From positions 1,240,001-1,304,000 of the forward strand of contig OZ220483.1 in assembly GCA_965115915.1 (NCBI GenBank): a DNA stretch of 64,000 bases, given 5' to 3'. Each line of letters starts with the position of its first letter. The first letter of the stretch is position 1. The position numbers were made by a program, and so were the translations under genes. A model generated the notes under the pieces. The model was given only the letters and a program-made list of their open reading frames with translations, made no database searches and had not been told where the DNA came from. Origin of the DNA: G965115915 sp965115915 (GTDB taxonomy: Bacteria > Pseudomonadota > Gammaproteobacteria > Eutrophobiales > Eutrophobiaceae). Of this stretch, positions 56,855 through 64,000 are shown one piece after another.

Positions 56855-57301
56855 TCAGACTGTGCCCGATTCCACGACCTTGCCGCCAAGCGCTTCGATG
56901 GCCTGGCGAGCACCACGGCTGACCCGCAGTCCTTCAATCGTCACACTGCGCCCTATACCACCCTTCAGGATGATGCTGGCACGCTCGATATTGCGAGCCA
57001 CCAGACCCGCTTTTTTCAACACGGCCAGATCGATGACTGTTTCTTTCAGCCTGTCCAGTTCAAACAAACGCACCTCGGCAGTTTTTTTCCCTATGCGAGA
57101 ACGAAAACCGAGCTTTGGCAAACGCCGCTGCAATGGCATCTGGCCACCCTCAAAACCTACCTTATGATAGCCACCAGAACGGGACTTCTGCCCCTTGTGA
57201 CCACGGCCAGCGGTCTTCCCATAACCGGAACCAATACCACGTCCAACCCGACGCGGCTTTCTTATCGACGCGGGATGCGGTCTCAATGCATGAAGACGCA
57301 T
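56855..57301 (-). CDS. rplO: 50S ribosomal protein L15
   Basis: 148 residues from the ATG at 57301, which overlaps the rpmD stop (TGATG). Glycine-rich N-terminal region ([30 protein letters not shown]) and the [17 protein letters not shown] motif are typical L15. The C-terminal domain ([14 protein letters not shown]) is complete. Confidence 0.97.
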   Translation of the reverse strand: MRLHALRPHPASIRKPRRVGRGIGSGYGKTAGRGHKGQKSRSGGYHKVGFEGGQMPLQRRLPKLGFRSRIGKKTAEVRLFELDRLKETVIDLAVLKKAGLVARNIERASIILKGGIGRSVTIEGLRVSRGARQAIEALGGKVVESGTV

Positions 57302-57474
57302 CAGCACTCCTCGACCGAGAGAAGATACGCGACCCGTCTGATCATGCCTCGATTCTCCGGGGTATCCTGTACATTCACACTATGGCCAATGCGCCGCAGG
57401 CCCAGTCCCGCAACACACGCCCTGTGCCTTCGCAAACGTCCTGACAGACTTTTGACCAAGGTAAGCTTGATCAT
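57301..57474 (-). CDS. rpmD: 50S ribosomal protein L30
   Basis: 57 residues from the ATG at 57474: [20 protein letters not shown], then [10 protein letters not shown] and [12 protein letters not shown]. Standard L30 length. It overlaps rplO by one base and follows rpsE by 20 bases. Confidence 0.95.
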   Translation of the reverse strand: MIKLTLVKSLSGRLRRHRACVAGLGLRRIGHSVNVQDTPENRGMIRRVAYLLSVEEC

Positions 57475-57494
57475 CTTTCGGTCCGCAACCCCCA

Positions 57495-58010
57495 TCAATC
57501 GATGCCCAATTCAGACAGTGGGATACCACGCTTGGCAGCGATATGTTCCGGAGACGACATGGATTGCAAGCCCTGCACCGTAGCCCGTACTACATTGATC
57601 GGGTTTGTGCTGCCCAGAGACTTGGCCAACACGTTATGCACCCCAACAACCTCGAACACGGCACGCATGGCACCCCCGGCAATAATGCCAGTACCTTCGG
57701 AAGCAGGCTGCATATACACCTTTGCCGCACCAAAATTCCAAGTCAGAGCATAATGCAGCGTGTTTCCCTTCAGTGCCATATCCACCATATTGCGTCGGGC
57801 ATATTCCATGGCCTTCTGGATGGCAACAGGCACCTCACGGGCCTTACCCTGACCTACACCAACGCGCCCATTGCCATCCCCCACCACGGTAAGTGCGGAG
57901 AAACCAAATTGCCTTCCTCCTTTAACCACCTTGGACACGCGATTGACAGCGATCAGCTTCTCCATCAAGTTATCGTTTCCAGTGATCGATTCGCTTGCTA
58001 TTACCATCAT
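57495..58010 (-). CDS. rpsE: 30S ribosomal protein S5
   Basis: 171 residues: [40 protein letters not shown] and [20 protein letters not shown] are diagnostic. S5 contributes to decoding accuracy and mRNA entry. Two tandem ATGs (58010, 58007); the first overlaps the rplR stop (TAATG). Confidence 0.98.
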   Translation of the reverse strand: MMVIASESITGNDNLMEKLIAVNRVSKVVKGGRQFGFSALTVVGDGNGRVGVGQGKAREVPVAIQKAMEYARRNMVDMALKGNTLHYALTWNFGAAKVYMQPASEGTGIIAGGAMRAVFEVVGVHNVLAKSLGSTNPINVVRATVQGLQSMSSPEHIAAKRGIPLSELGID

Positions 58011-58366
58011 TAGAACTCCATGCCCTGCTCACGGGCAGAATCAGCCAGAGCTTTTATCCTGCCATGATATTTAAATCCAGAACGATCCAGGGCCACTTTC
58101 TTGAGCCCAATCTTCATTGCCCGCTCACCCAATATGCGCCCAACCTGAATCGCCGAATCAACATTGCCTCCATATTTCATCTTTCCTCTCAATTCCCGGT
58201 CCAAGCTGGAAACACCAAGTAAAACCCTGTCATCAACACCCGAGATTATCTGCGCATAGATGTGCCGGGGAGTCCTGTGTACGCACAAACGATCAACACC
58301 CAACTGCCTGATCTTCATCTTCGCTCTGCGCGAACGGCGCAATCTTGATCGTTTCTTGGAATGCAT
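58010..58366 (-). CDS. rplR: 50S ribosomal protein L18
   Basis: 118 residues from the ATG at 58366. It has [15 protein letters not shown], a V-G-R-I-L-G-E-R-A segment, and ends [21 protein letters not shown], typical L18 (5S rRNA binding). The upstream-extended frame is a shadow of rplF. Confidence 0.97.
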   Translation of the reverse strand: MHSKKRSRLRRSRRAKMKIRQLGVDRLCVHRTPRHIYAQIISGVDDRVLLGVSSLDRELRGKMKYGGNVDSAIQVGRILGERAMKIGLKKVALDRSGFKYHGRIKALADSAREQGMEF

Positions 58367-58370
58367 CGCA

Positions 58371-58904
58371 TCAACCCTTCTTCGCTTCTTTGCGCACCAC
58401 TCGCTCACCCACATAACGTATACCTTTACCCTTGTATGGCTCCGGTGGACGCCATGCGTGTATCTCGGCTGCCACCTGGCCAACCTGCTGTTTGTCAGCT
58501 CCTCTGACCACAATCTCTGTCTGGCTCGGGGTGTCGACCACAATGCCCGACGGCACCTTGAAAATCACCGGATGGGAAAAGCCCAGGAGCAGATGCAGAT
58601 CTTTGCCCTGCATCTGTGCACGATACCCAACCCCCTCTATCTCAAGCTTGCGCTCAAATCCCTGATTGACTCCAGTAATAATGTTCTGTATCAGCATCCG
58701 GGTAGTACCAGCCAACGCCTTGGCCCGGCGACTGCCATCCACCGGAGAAGTTTTTATCACATCACCCTCGCGCACCAGATTAACCTGATCATGCACTCTG
58801 TGACGAAGTTCACCATGCCTGCCACTGGCAGTAAAATCCCTGCCAACGATGCTGAGATCGACACCACTTGGTACAGTGATCGGGTTATTCGCTATTCTGG
58901 ACAT
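58371..58904 (-). CDS. rplF: 50S ribosomal protein L6
   Basis: 177 residues from MSRIANNPITVPSGV at 58904. The two L6 repeats are visible, with R-M-L-I-Q-N-I-I-T-G-V and the signature P-P-E-P-Y-K-G-K-G-I-R-Y near the C-terminus. L6 sits near the sarcin-ricin loop. Confidence 0.98.
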   Translation of the reverse strand: MSRIANNPITVPSGVDLSIVGRDFTASGRHGELRHRVHDQVNLVREGDVIKTSPVDGSRRAKALAGTTRMLIQNIITGVNQGFERKLEIEGVGYRAQMQGKDLHLLLGFSHPVIFKVPSGIVVDTPSQTEIVVRGADKQQVGQVAAEIHAWRPPEPYKGKGIRYVGERVVRKEAKKG

Positions 58905-58922
58905 CCAGCTCTCCACCTAAAC

Positions 58923-59318
58923 TCAGGCGACAACGCACAACACCTCACCACCAATACCCTCGCTGCGGGCACGGCGATCAGTCATCAAACCTTGAGATGT
59001 GGACACAATGGCAATACCCAGCCCACCCATAATCCGCGGCAACTCATTGGCTTTGCGATAACAGCGCAGCCCGGGTTTGCTAACGCGCTGTATGCGATCT
59101 ATCACCGGTTTCCCCTGGTAGTATTTCAATGTGATTGCCAACTTTTTGTTCGCTCCCTCACCACTGAGTGCAAACCCGGATATATAGCCTTCCTGCTCCA
59201 GTATGCCAGCAATAGCCTGCTTGAGCCCGCTGGCAGGCATCAGCACATCCGATTTCATACACATCTGTGCATTGCGGATACGAGTCAACATATCGGATAC
59301 CGGGTCACTCATGCTCAT
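58923..59318 (-). CDS. rpsH: 30S ribosomal protein S8
   Basis: 131 residues: [40 protein letters not shown] and [20 protein letters not shown]8 binds the central domain of 16S rRNA and regulates the spc operon in E. coli. Confidence 0.98.
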   Translation of the reverse strand: MSMSDPVSDMLTRIRNAQMCMKSDVLMPASGLKQAIAGILEQEGYISGFALSGEGANKKLAITLKYYQGKPVIDRIQRVSKPGLRCYRKANELPRIMGGLGIAIVSTSQGLMTDRRARSEGIGGEVLCVVA

Positions 59319-59340
59319 CTGTGTTCACCTCCCCCCAACA

Positions 59341-59646
59341 TCACCAACTCGCCTTGACCAGACCAGGAACATGACCAGACATCGCTGCCTCACGCAGCTT
59401 ATTCCTGGACAGACCAAATTTCCTATAATAACCATGCGGGCGTCCCGTTTCGCTACAGCGATTTCTCTGGCGCACATAACTGGAATCGCGCGGCATTTTG
59501 TTCAGCGCGATACGTGCAGCCAGCCGTTCTTCCTCGCTCAGGTTCATATTCTTGACCCTGGAGCGCAGCAGCGAACGCTTTTCAGCATACCGCCTCACCA
59601 GCTTGATACGCTTCCTTTCTCTATTTACCATGGAAAGTTTTGCCAT
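59341..59646 (-). CDS. rpsN: 30S ribosomal protein S14
   Basis: 101 residues from the ATG at 59646. This is the longer, zinc-free (C-minus) type: [20 protein letters not shown], and the C-terminal [20 protein letters not shown] block has a single Cys rather than zinc-binding pairs. Located between rplE and rpsH. Confidence 0.97.
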   Translation of the reverse strand: MAKLSMVNRERKRIKLVRRYAEKRSLLRSRVKNMNLSEEERLAARIALNKMPRDSSYVRQRNRCSETGRPHGYYRKFGLSRNKLREAAMSGHVPGLVKASW

Positions 59647-59650
59647 ACCA

Positions 59651-60196
59651 CTATCCTTGAACACGCAATGGAAACTGGAATGCCAATAGCAAGGCCTTGG
59701 CCTCGGCATCTGTAGGAGCGGTAGTGGCAATACAGATATCCATACCACGCACCACATCTATCTTGTCATAATCGATCTCGGCAAAGATAATCTGCTCCTG
59801 AATACCAAAACTGTAATTGCCACGGCCATCAAATGACCGTGCACCAAGACCACGAAAATCCCGAATGCGCGGTATCGCAACGGTAATAAGCCGGTCCAGA
59901 AATTCGTACATCCGCACACGACGCAGAGTAACCTTACATCCCACCGGCCAACCCTCGCGCAGCTTGAAATTGGAAACGGATTTCCTGGCACGTATCACCA
60001 TCGGATACTGACCTGTAATCCTTTTCATATCATCCATCGCATGCTCCATCGCCTTCTTGTCCACCACCGCCTTGCCTACCCCCATGTTCAGAACTATCTT
60101 GCTGATACGAGGCACCTCCATCACTGAACGATAGCCGAACTGTGCACGCAGCTCCGGGACCACAGTATTCTTGTAATATTCAGCCAGTCTTGCCAT
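59651..60196 (-). CDS. rplE: 50S ribosomal protein L5
   Basis: 181 residues. [40 protein letters not shown] and [20 protein letters not shown] are L5 hallmarks; L5 binds 5S rRNA and the P-site tRNA region. The ATG at 60196 gives the usual N-terminus; one two codons earlier (60202) is also possible. Confidence 0.97.
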   Translation of the reverse strand: MARLAEYYKNTVVPELRAQFGYRSVMEVPRISKIVLNMGVGKAVVDKKAMEHAMDDMKRITGQYPMVIRARKSVSNFKLREGWPVGCKVTLRRVRMYEFLDRLITVAIPRIRDFRGLGARSFDGRGNYSFGIQEQIIFAEIDYDKIDVVRGMDICIATTAPTDAEAKALLLAFQFPLRVQG

Positions 60197-60206
60197 AACC
60201 ATACAC

Positions 60207-60530
60207 TCAGACCGTATCCACCACTTCGTTGTCCGACTTGAAATAACGCACCTTTCGACCATCCTCGAGGGTACGCACACCAAGCCGCTCACCCCTGCCA
60301 CTCACCGAGTTGTATAGCGCCACATTGGAAACATGTATGCTTCTTTCCTGTTTCTGTATGCCACCGGGCTTGCCACTGCCAGGTTGCGGCTTCACATGGC
60401 AGCAAACTATATTGACGCCCTCCACTATCAACCTGCCCTGATCCGGAAACACCTTCAGTACCACACCCTGCCTGCCTTTGTCCTTGCCAGCCAATACGAT
60501 AACCTGATCGCCTTTCCTGATGCGCTGCAT
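60207..60530 (-). CDS. rplX: 50S ribosomal protein L24
   Basis: 107 residues: [20 protein letters not shown] is a KOW motif; then [21 protein letters not shown]24 initiates 50S assembly at the 5' end of 23S rRNA. Confidence 0.98.
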   Translation of the reverse strand: MQRIRKGDQVIVLAGKDKGRQGVVLKVFPDQGRLIVEGVNIVCCHVKPQPGSGKPGGIQKQERSIHVSNVALYNSVSGRGERLGVRTLEDGRKVRYFKSDNEVVDTV

Positions 60531-60532
60531 GG

Positions 60533-60901
60533 CTATAACACCTCTGGTGCCAAAGAAATTATCTTCATGAATCTTTCACCACGCAACTCCCGGGTAACCG
60601 GGCCAAAGATACGAGTCCCCAGTGGCTGAAATTGATTGTTCAACAGTACCGCCGCATTGGAATCAAAGCGGATGACAGAACCGTCCGGACGGCGCACTCC
60701 CTTCTTTGTCCTGACCACGACCGCATTATATACCTCACCCTTCTTGACCTTGCCCCGGGGTATGGATTCCTTGACGCTGACCTTGATAATATCACCAATG
60801 CCTGCATAGCGACGCCGAGAACCTCCCAGAACCTTGATGCACATAAGCCTGCGTGCCCCACTGTTATCGGTAGCGTCCAAAACGGTCTGCATCTGTATCA
60901 T
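60533..60901 (-). CDS. rplN: 50S ribosomal protein L14
   Basis: 122 residues from [20 protein letters not shown] at 60901. [40 protein letters not shown] and [20 protein letters not shown] complete the family pattern. Confidence 0.98.
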   Translation of the reverse strand: MIQMQTVLDATDNSGARRLMCIKVLGGSRRRYAGIGDIIKVSVKESIPRGKVKKGEVYNAVVVRTKKGVRRPDGSVIRFDSNAAVLLNNQFQPLGTRIFGPVTRELRGERFMKIISLAPEVL

Positions 60902-60905
60902 CGCC

Positions 60906-61181
60906 TCATGCTCCACTCAATTGCTCGGCGCTCGAAAGGATTTCCCGCAAACGCCAGGCCTTGCGCTTGGATAACGGACGACTCGCCTCAATCAATACGG
61001 TGTCACCACTCTTACACCGATTGTCTTCATCATGTACCAACAAGCGTGTCCTGCGCCTGACATATTTCCCATACAATGGATGCTTTTCTTTGCGTTCCAC
61101 TACCACCACCATGGTCTTTTCCATTGCGGTACCGGCAACCCGACCGATCAATGTACGCTGGCTGGATCGTTTTTCGCTCAT
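60906..61181 (-). CDS. rpsQ: 30S ribosomal protein S17
   Basis: 91 residues: [51 protein letters not shown]. The ATG overlaps the rpmC stop (ATGA). Confidence 0.98.
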   Translation of the reverse strand: MSEKRSSQRTLIGRVAGTAMEKTMVVVVERKEKHPLYGKYVRRRTRLLVHDEDNRCKSGDTVLIEASRPLSKRKAWRLREILSSAEQLSGA

Positions 61182-61384
61182 GATCCTTGGACAGCATTCA
61201 TGCTGCGTTCTCTCAATATCGTCTTTATCCTGGCGATATTGCGTCTAAGTTTGGGGAATTCGGTCATCTTCGGTTCCTGCCCGGAACCTTTCTGCATCCG
61301 CAAATTAAACTGCTCACGCAACTCCTGTTCCAGAAGCTGATGCAATTCTTCGGTGGACTGATCTCTGAGTTTCTGCGCTTTCAT
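61178..61384 (-). CDS. rpmC: 50S ribosomal protein L29
   Basis: 68 residues from [20 protein letters not shown] at 61384, overlapping the rplP stop (ATGA). A helical hairpin protein at the peptide-exit tunnel. The motif L-R-R-N-I-A-R-I-K-T-I-L is typical. A GTG one codon earlier is in frame but less likely. Confidence 0.96.
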   Translation of the reverse strand: MKAQKLRDQSTEELHQLLEQELREQFNLRMQKGSGQEPKMTEFPKLRRNIARIKTILRERSMNAVQGS

Positions 61385-61797
61385 CACATTACCGACCTGC
61401 TGACAAAACGGGTTTTCACCGGCAGTTTCGCAGCCGCCAGACGAAAGGCCTCACGCGCCAGGGGCTCAGGCACTCCCTCCATCTCATACAGTATACGGCC
61501 TGGCTGAACCTGGGCCACCCAGTACTCTACCGAACCCTTGCCCTTGCCCTGGCGCACCTCTACCGGCTTCCCGGTAATCGGCTTATCCGGGAAAATGCGT
61601 ATCCATACCTTGGCACCACGCTTCACCTTGCGCGTAAGTGCACGCCGTGCAGCCTCGATCTGACGAGCAGTAATACGTTGCCACCCCGTCGCCTTAAGAC
61701 CGTACTCCCCAAAACTGACACGATTCGAAACCTGGGCCATGCCACGGTTACGTCCCTTTGACTGCTTGCGGAATTTCGTTTTTTTAGGCTGTAGCAT
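61384..61797 (-). CDS. rplP: 50S ribosomal protein L16
   Basis: 137 residues from [20 protein letters not shown] at 61797. [40 protein letters not shown] and [20 protein letters not shown] are standard for L16. L16 lies near the peptidyltransferase centre. Confidence 0.98.
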   Translation of the reverse strand: MLQPKKTKFRKQSKGRNRGMAQVSNRVSFGEYGLKATGWQRITARQIEAARRALTRKVKRGAKVWIRIFPDKPITGKPVEVRQGKGKGSVEYWVAQVQPGRILYEMEGVPEPLAREAFRLAAAKLPVKTRFVSRSVM

Positions 61798-61826
61798 GCA
61801 TGTTCTCCCGTTCAATCTCCAACCAG

Positions 61827-62624
61827 TTATCTCTCTTCATTGTCGCCTGCACCATCATCTTGCACCGCGGCACTTTCTGCTGACGGTGCCTCGGCTGTAG
61901 CCTTCTCCGTGCTCTCCGACTCCGGCACCGGTCTTGTCGCTTCCGGAGGTCTGGTTGTCGCAGCTACAGCATTCTTGTCTTTTGCCGCTTGCTCCTTGCT
62001 GAATATCTCGCCCTTGAATATCCAAACCTTAACTCCAACAACACCATAGGTGGTATATGCACCAGCAACACCATAATCAATGTCGGCACGCAGCGTGTGC
62101 AATGGAACACGCCCCTCACGATACCACTCTGTCCGAGCGATCTCCGCACCATTCAACCTCCCACTGACAGTGATCTTTATGCCCCCGGCGCCCAGCCTCA
62201 TGGTGTTGGTAATCGCCCGCTTCATCGCCCTGCGAAACATGACGCGACGCTCGATCTGCTGCGCTACACTCTCTGCAACCAACAGCGCATCCAATTCCGG
62301 CTTGCGGATCTCCTCCACACTAAGATGGACATTCATGCCCATCATTTTTGATACCTCATTGCGTAAACGCTCAATGTCTCCACCTTTCTTGCCAATAACT
62401 ATGCCTGGACGGGCCGTGTGGATAATCACTCGAGCCGTCCCCGTGGGACGCTCTATCTGGATACGGCTGACCGAGGCATTGGTCAGTTTTTTACGCAGGT
62501 ATTTTCGAACCTCGGAATCACTTTCAAGAAATCTGGCATAATCCTTCTTGTTCGCATACCACGTGGAATTCCACTGTTTGACTATACCAAGCCGCAATCC
62601 TATCGGGTTTGTCTTCTGCCCCAT
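61827..62624 (-). CDS. rpsC: 30S ribosomal protein S3 with extended C-terminus
   Basis: 265 residues: [20 protein letters not shown], the KH domain ([18 protein letters not shown]), and the conserved [20 protein letters not shown] and [21 protein letters not shown]. coli S3 has 233 residues; here an Ala/Glu-rich acidic tail of about 40 residues follows W-I-F-K-G-E-I-F. S3 shapes the mRNA entry tunnel. Confidence 0.98.
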   Translation of the reverse strand: MGQKTNPIGLRLGIVKQWNSTWYANKKDYARFLESDSEVRKYLRKKLTNASVSRIQIERPTGTARVIIHTARPGIVIGKKGGDIERLRNEVSKMMGMNVHLSVEEIRKPELDALLVAESVAQQIERRVMFRRAMKRAITNTMRLGAGGIKITVSGRLNGAEIARTEWYREGRVPLHTLRADIDYGVAGAYTTYGVVGVKVWIFKGEIFSKEQAAKDKNAVAATTRPPEATRPVPESESTEKATAEAPSAESAAVQDDGAGDNEER

Positions 62625-62627
62625 CGC

Positions 62628-62963
62628 TTACTCTCTCTCTTCAACCGTAACAACAATACGGCTCGTTCTTTTCAGAACACGGTCGGCACGGCCACGGGCC
62701 CTGACACGCAAACGCTTTCCTGTCGGACCCTGATTGATTTCTATCTCCGAGACATACAGACTATCGATGTCCGCCCCCTGATTATTCTCGGCATTGGCAA
62801 TCGCCGACTCCAAAACCTTCTTCAGGATCGGGGCAGAACCACGATCACTGAAACGCAGTGTATCCAATGCCCTGTCCACTGCAAGCCCACGGATCTGATC
62901 CGCCTGCAGCCGCAGCTTCCGGGGAGAAGCATGTATATATTTCAACATTGCGTACGCAGCCAT
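62628..62963 (-). CDS. rplV: 50S ribosomal protein L22
   Basis: 111 residues from MAAYAMLKYIHASPRKLRLQ at 62963, with KKVLESAIANAENNQGADID and R-A-R-G-R-A-D-R-V-L-K-R-T-S. L22 lines the exit tunnel. An internal ATG (MLKYIHAS) is the alternative start. Confidence 0.97.
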   Translation of the reverse strand: MAAYAMLKYIHASPRKLRLQADQIRGLAVDRALDTLRFSDRGSAPILKKVLESAIANAENNQGADIDSLYVSEIEINQGPTGKRLRVRARGRADRVLKRTSRIVVTVEERE

Positions 62964-62976
62964 CAACCATCCCGCC

Positions 62977-63249
62977 CTATTTGCCCTTTCGATCCGCCGT
63001 ATGACCGTGAAACGTGCGAGTTTGGGAAAACTCACCCAGTTTATGTCCCACCATGTTTTCAGTGACGTAGACTGGCACATGGCTACGCCCATTATGTACC
63101 GCGATGGTAAGACCTACCATCTCAGGCACGATCAAAGAACGTCTGGACCATGTCTTTATCGGACGCCTGTCGTTACTCTTCCTGGCAATCTCAACCTTCC
63201 TGGCAAGGTGATGGTCCACAAAGGGACCCTTTCTCACTGATCGTGGCAT
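62977..63249 (-). CDS. rpsS: 30S ribosomal protein S19
   Basis: 90 residues: [54 protein letters not shown]19 binds the head of the 30S subunit with S13. Confidence 0.98.
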   Translation of the reverse strand: MPRSVRKGPFVDHHLARKVEIARKSNDRRPIKTWSRRSLIVPEMVGLTIAVHNGRSHVPVYVTENMVGHKLGEFSQTRTFHGHTADRKGK

Positions 63250-63261
63250 GCTCCCCTCACC

Positions 63262-64000
63262 TTATCCCCTCTTTTTTCTTCTGATTATCATATTGTTTGT
63301 ACGCTTGTTCCTGCGCGTCCGGTAGCCCTTCGTCGGCATTCCCCACGGAGACACCGGATGACGCCCACCCGAAGATCTGCCCTCACCACCTCCGTGCGGA
63401 TGATCCACCGGATTCATGGCCACACCGCGTACTGTTGGCCGAATGCCACGCCAACGCTTTGCACCAGCCTTTCCCAGAGAACGCAACGAATGCTCTGTAT
63501 TACTCACCGTTCCAATGGTCGCCCGGCAGGCTGCCAACACCTTACGCATCTCACCGGAACGCAAGCGCAAACTGACATGCGCCCCCTCCTTTGCCACAAG
63601 CTGGGCAGAACATCCCGCACTCCGAATAATCTGGCCGCCCTTGCCCGGTTTCAACTCCACACAATGGACAACACTACCCAAAGGAATATTGCGCAACGGC
63701 ATGCAATTGCCGCTCCGAATATCAACCGACTCCCCGGATATCAGTATATCCCCCACCTGCACCTTGTCCGGAGCAATGATATAACGGCGCTCACCATCGG
63801 CATATAACAACAAGGCTATATGCGCACTGCGATTGGGATCATACTCTATGCGCTCAACCCTGGCCGGTATATTATCCTTGTCCCGCCTGAAATCCATTCT
63901 GCGGTAACGTTGTCTGGCACCACCACCTCGATGACGCACAGTGATCCTGCCATTGTTATTGCGCCCGGCATGTTTACTCTGCTTTTCCATCAATGGAGCA
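63262..64000 (-). CDS. rplB: 50S ribosomal protein L2 (partial, N-terminus beyond the window)
   Basis: About 246 residues are present; the first roughly 30 lie beyond the right edge. The frame reads A-P-L-M-E-K-Q-S-K at the boundary, matching the internal L2 segment usually followed by [28 protein letters not shown], the peptidyltransferase-associated [20 protein letters not shown] and the C-terminal RKNK-like tail are seen. L2 is needed for subunit joining and peptidyl transfer. Confidence 0.97.
   Translation of the reverse strand, partial: APLMEKQSKHAGRNNNGRITVRHRGGGARQRYRRMDFRRDKDNIPARVERIEYDPNRSAHIALLLYADGERRYIIAPDKVQVGDILISGESVDIRSGNCMPLRNIPLGSVVHCVELKPGKGGQIIRSAGCSAQLVAKEGAHVSLRLRSGEMRKVLAACRATIGTVSNTEHSLRSLGKAGAKRWRGIRPTVRGVAMNPVDHPHGGGEGRSSGGRHPVSPWGMPTKGYRTRRNKRTNNMIIRRKKRG

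Overview
The window looks like a chromosomal segment of a gammaproteobacterium with moderate GC. The gene orders yciB-yciI-bolA, clpS-clpA, thrS-infC-rpmI-rplT-pheS-pheT-ihfA-merR and rplB...secY-rpmJ-rpsM-rpsK-rpsD-rpoA-rplQ are the classical gammaproteobacterial ones. I see no insertion sequences, prophage genes, CRISPR arrays or rRNA. Two tRNAs are present, Pro-GGG and Val-GAC, both on the minus strand.

Layout. 1-10500 is housekeeping: bolA (partial), yciI, yciB, a cyclodeaminase-type C1-folate enzyme (FchA-like), nadC with an AGCS amino-acid symporter, a membrane-anchored retropepsin-like protease, clpS-clpA, ilvD and a lytic transglycosylase. 10500-19840 is more accessory: pgpA, two SAM-methyltransferase-fold proteins (one exported), a copA-copB copper-resistance pair, and a 1327-residue surface protein of Calx-beta-like repeats with a C-terminal autotransporter barrel. 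20097-30481 holds a Sel1 lipoprotein-glmS pair, tRNA-Pro, the translation/IHF cluster (merR, ihfA, pheT, pheS, rplT, rpmI, infC with an AUU start, thrS) and tRNA-Val.

30641-35026 is the most distinctive region. A lanthanide-type (XoxF) PQQ methanol dehydrogenase with unusual cysteine-bearing insertions is followed by a three-gene overlapping unit: a pseudoazurin-type blue copper protein, an MxaJ/XoxJ-type binding protein and an uncharacterised exported protein. No c-type cytochrome (XoxG) is present, so the copper protein may be the electron acceptor. With the FchA-like enzyme at 1296 this suggests an ability to oxidise C1 compounds.

35500-52480 contains metZ, an HNH nuclease, a small secreted protein, an alanine-zipper (OprI/Lpp-like) lipoprotein facing an L,D-transpeptidase, an RND pump with its adaptor, moaB and a nitroreductase in one tightly packed minus-strand unit. 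After it come a MoxR-DUF58-transglutaminase operon and an unusual PP2C phosphatase fused through a membrane segment and Pro/Ala repeats to a formylglycine-enzyme-like domain that lacks the catalytic cysteines. 52490-64000 is the S10/spc/alpha ribosomal supercluster read on the minus strand, from rplQ (3' end) back to a truncated rplB at the right edge, with many one- to four-base start/stop overlaps.
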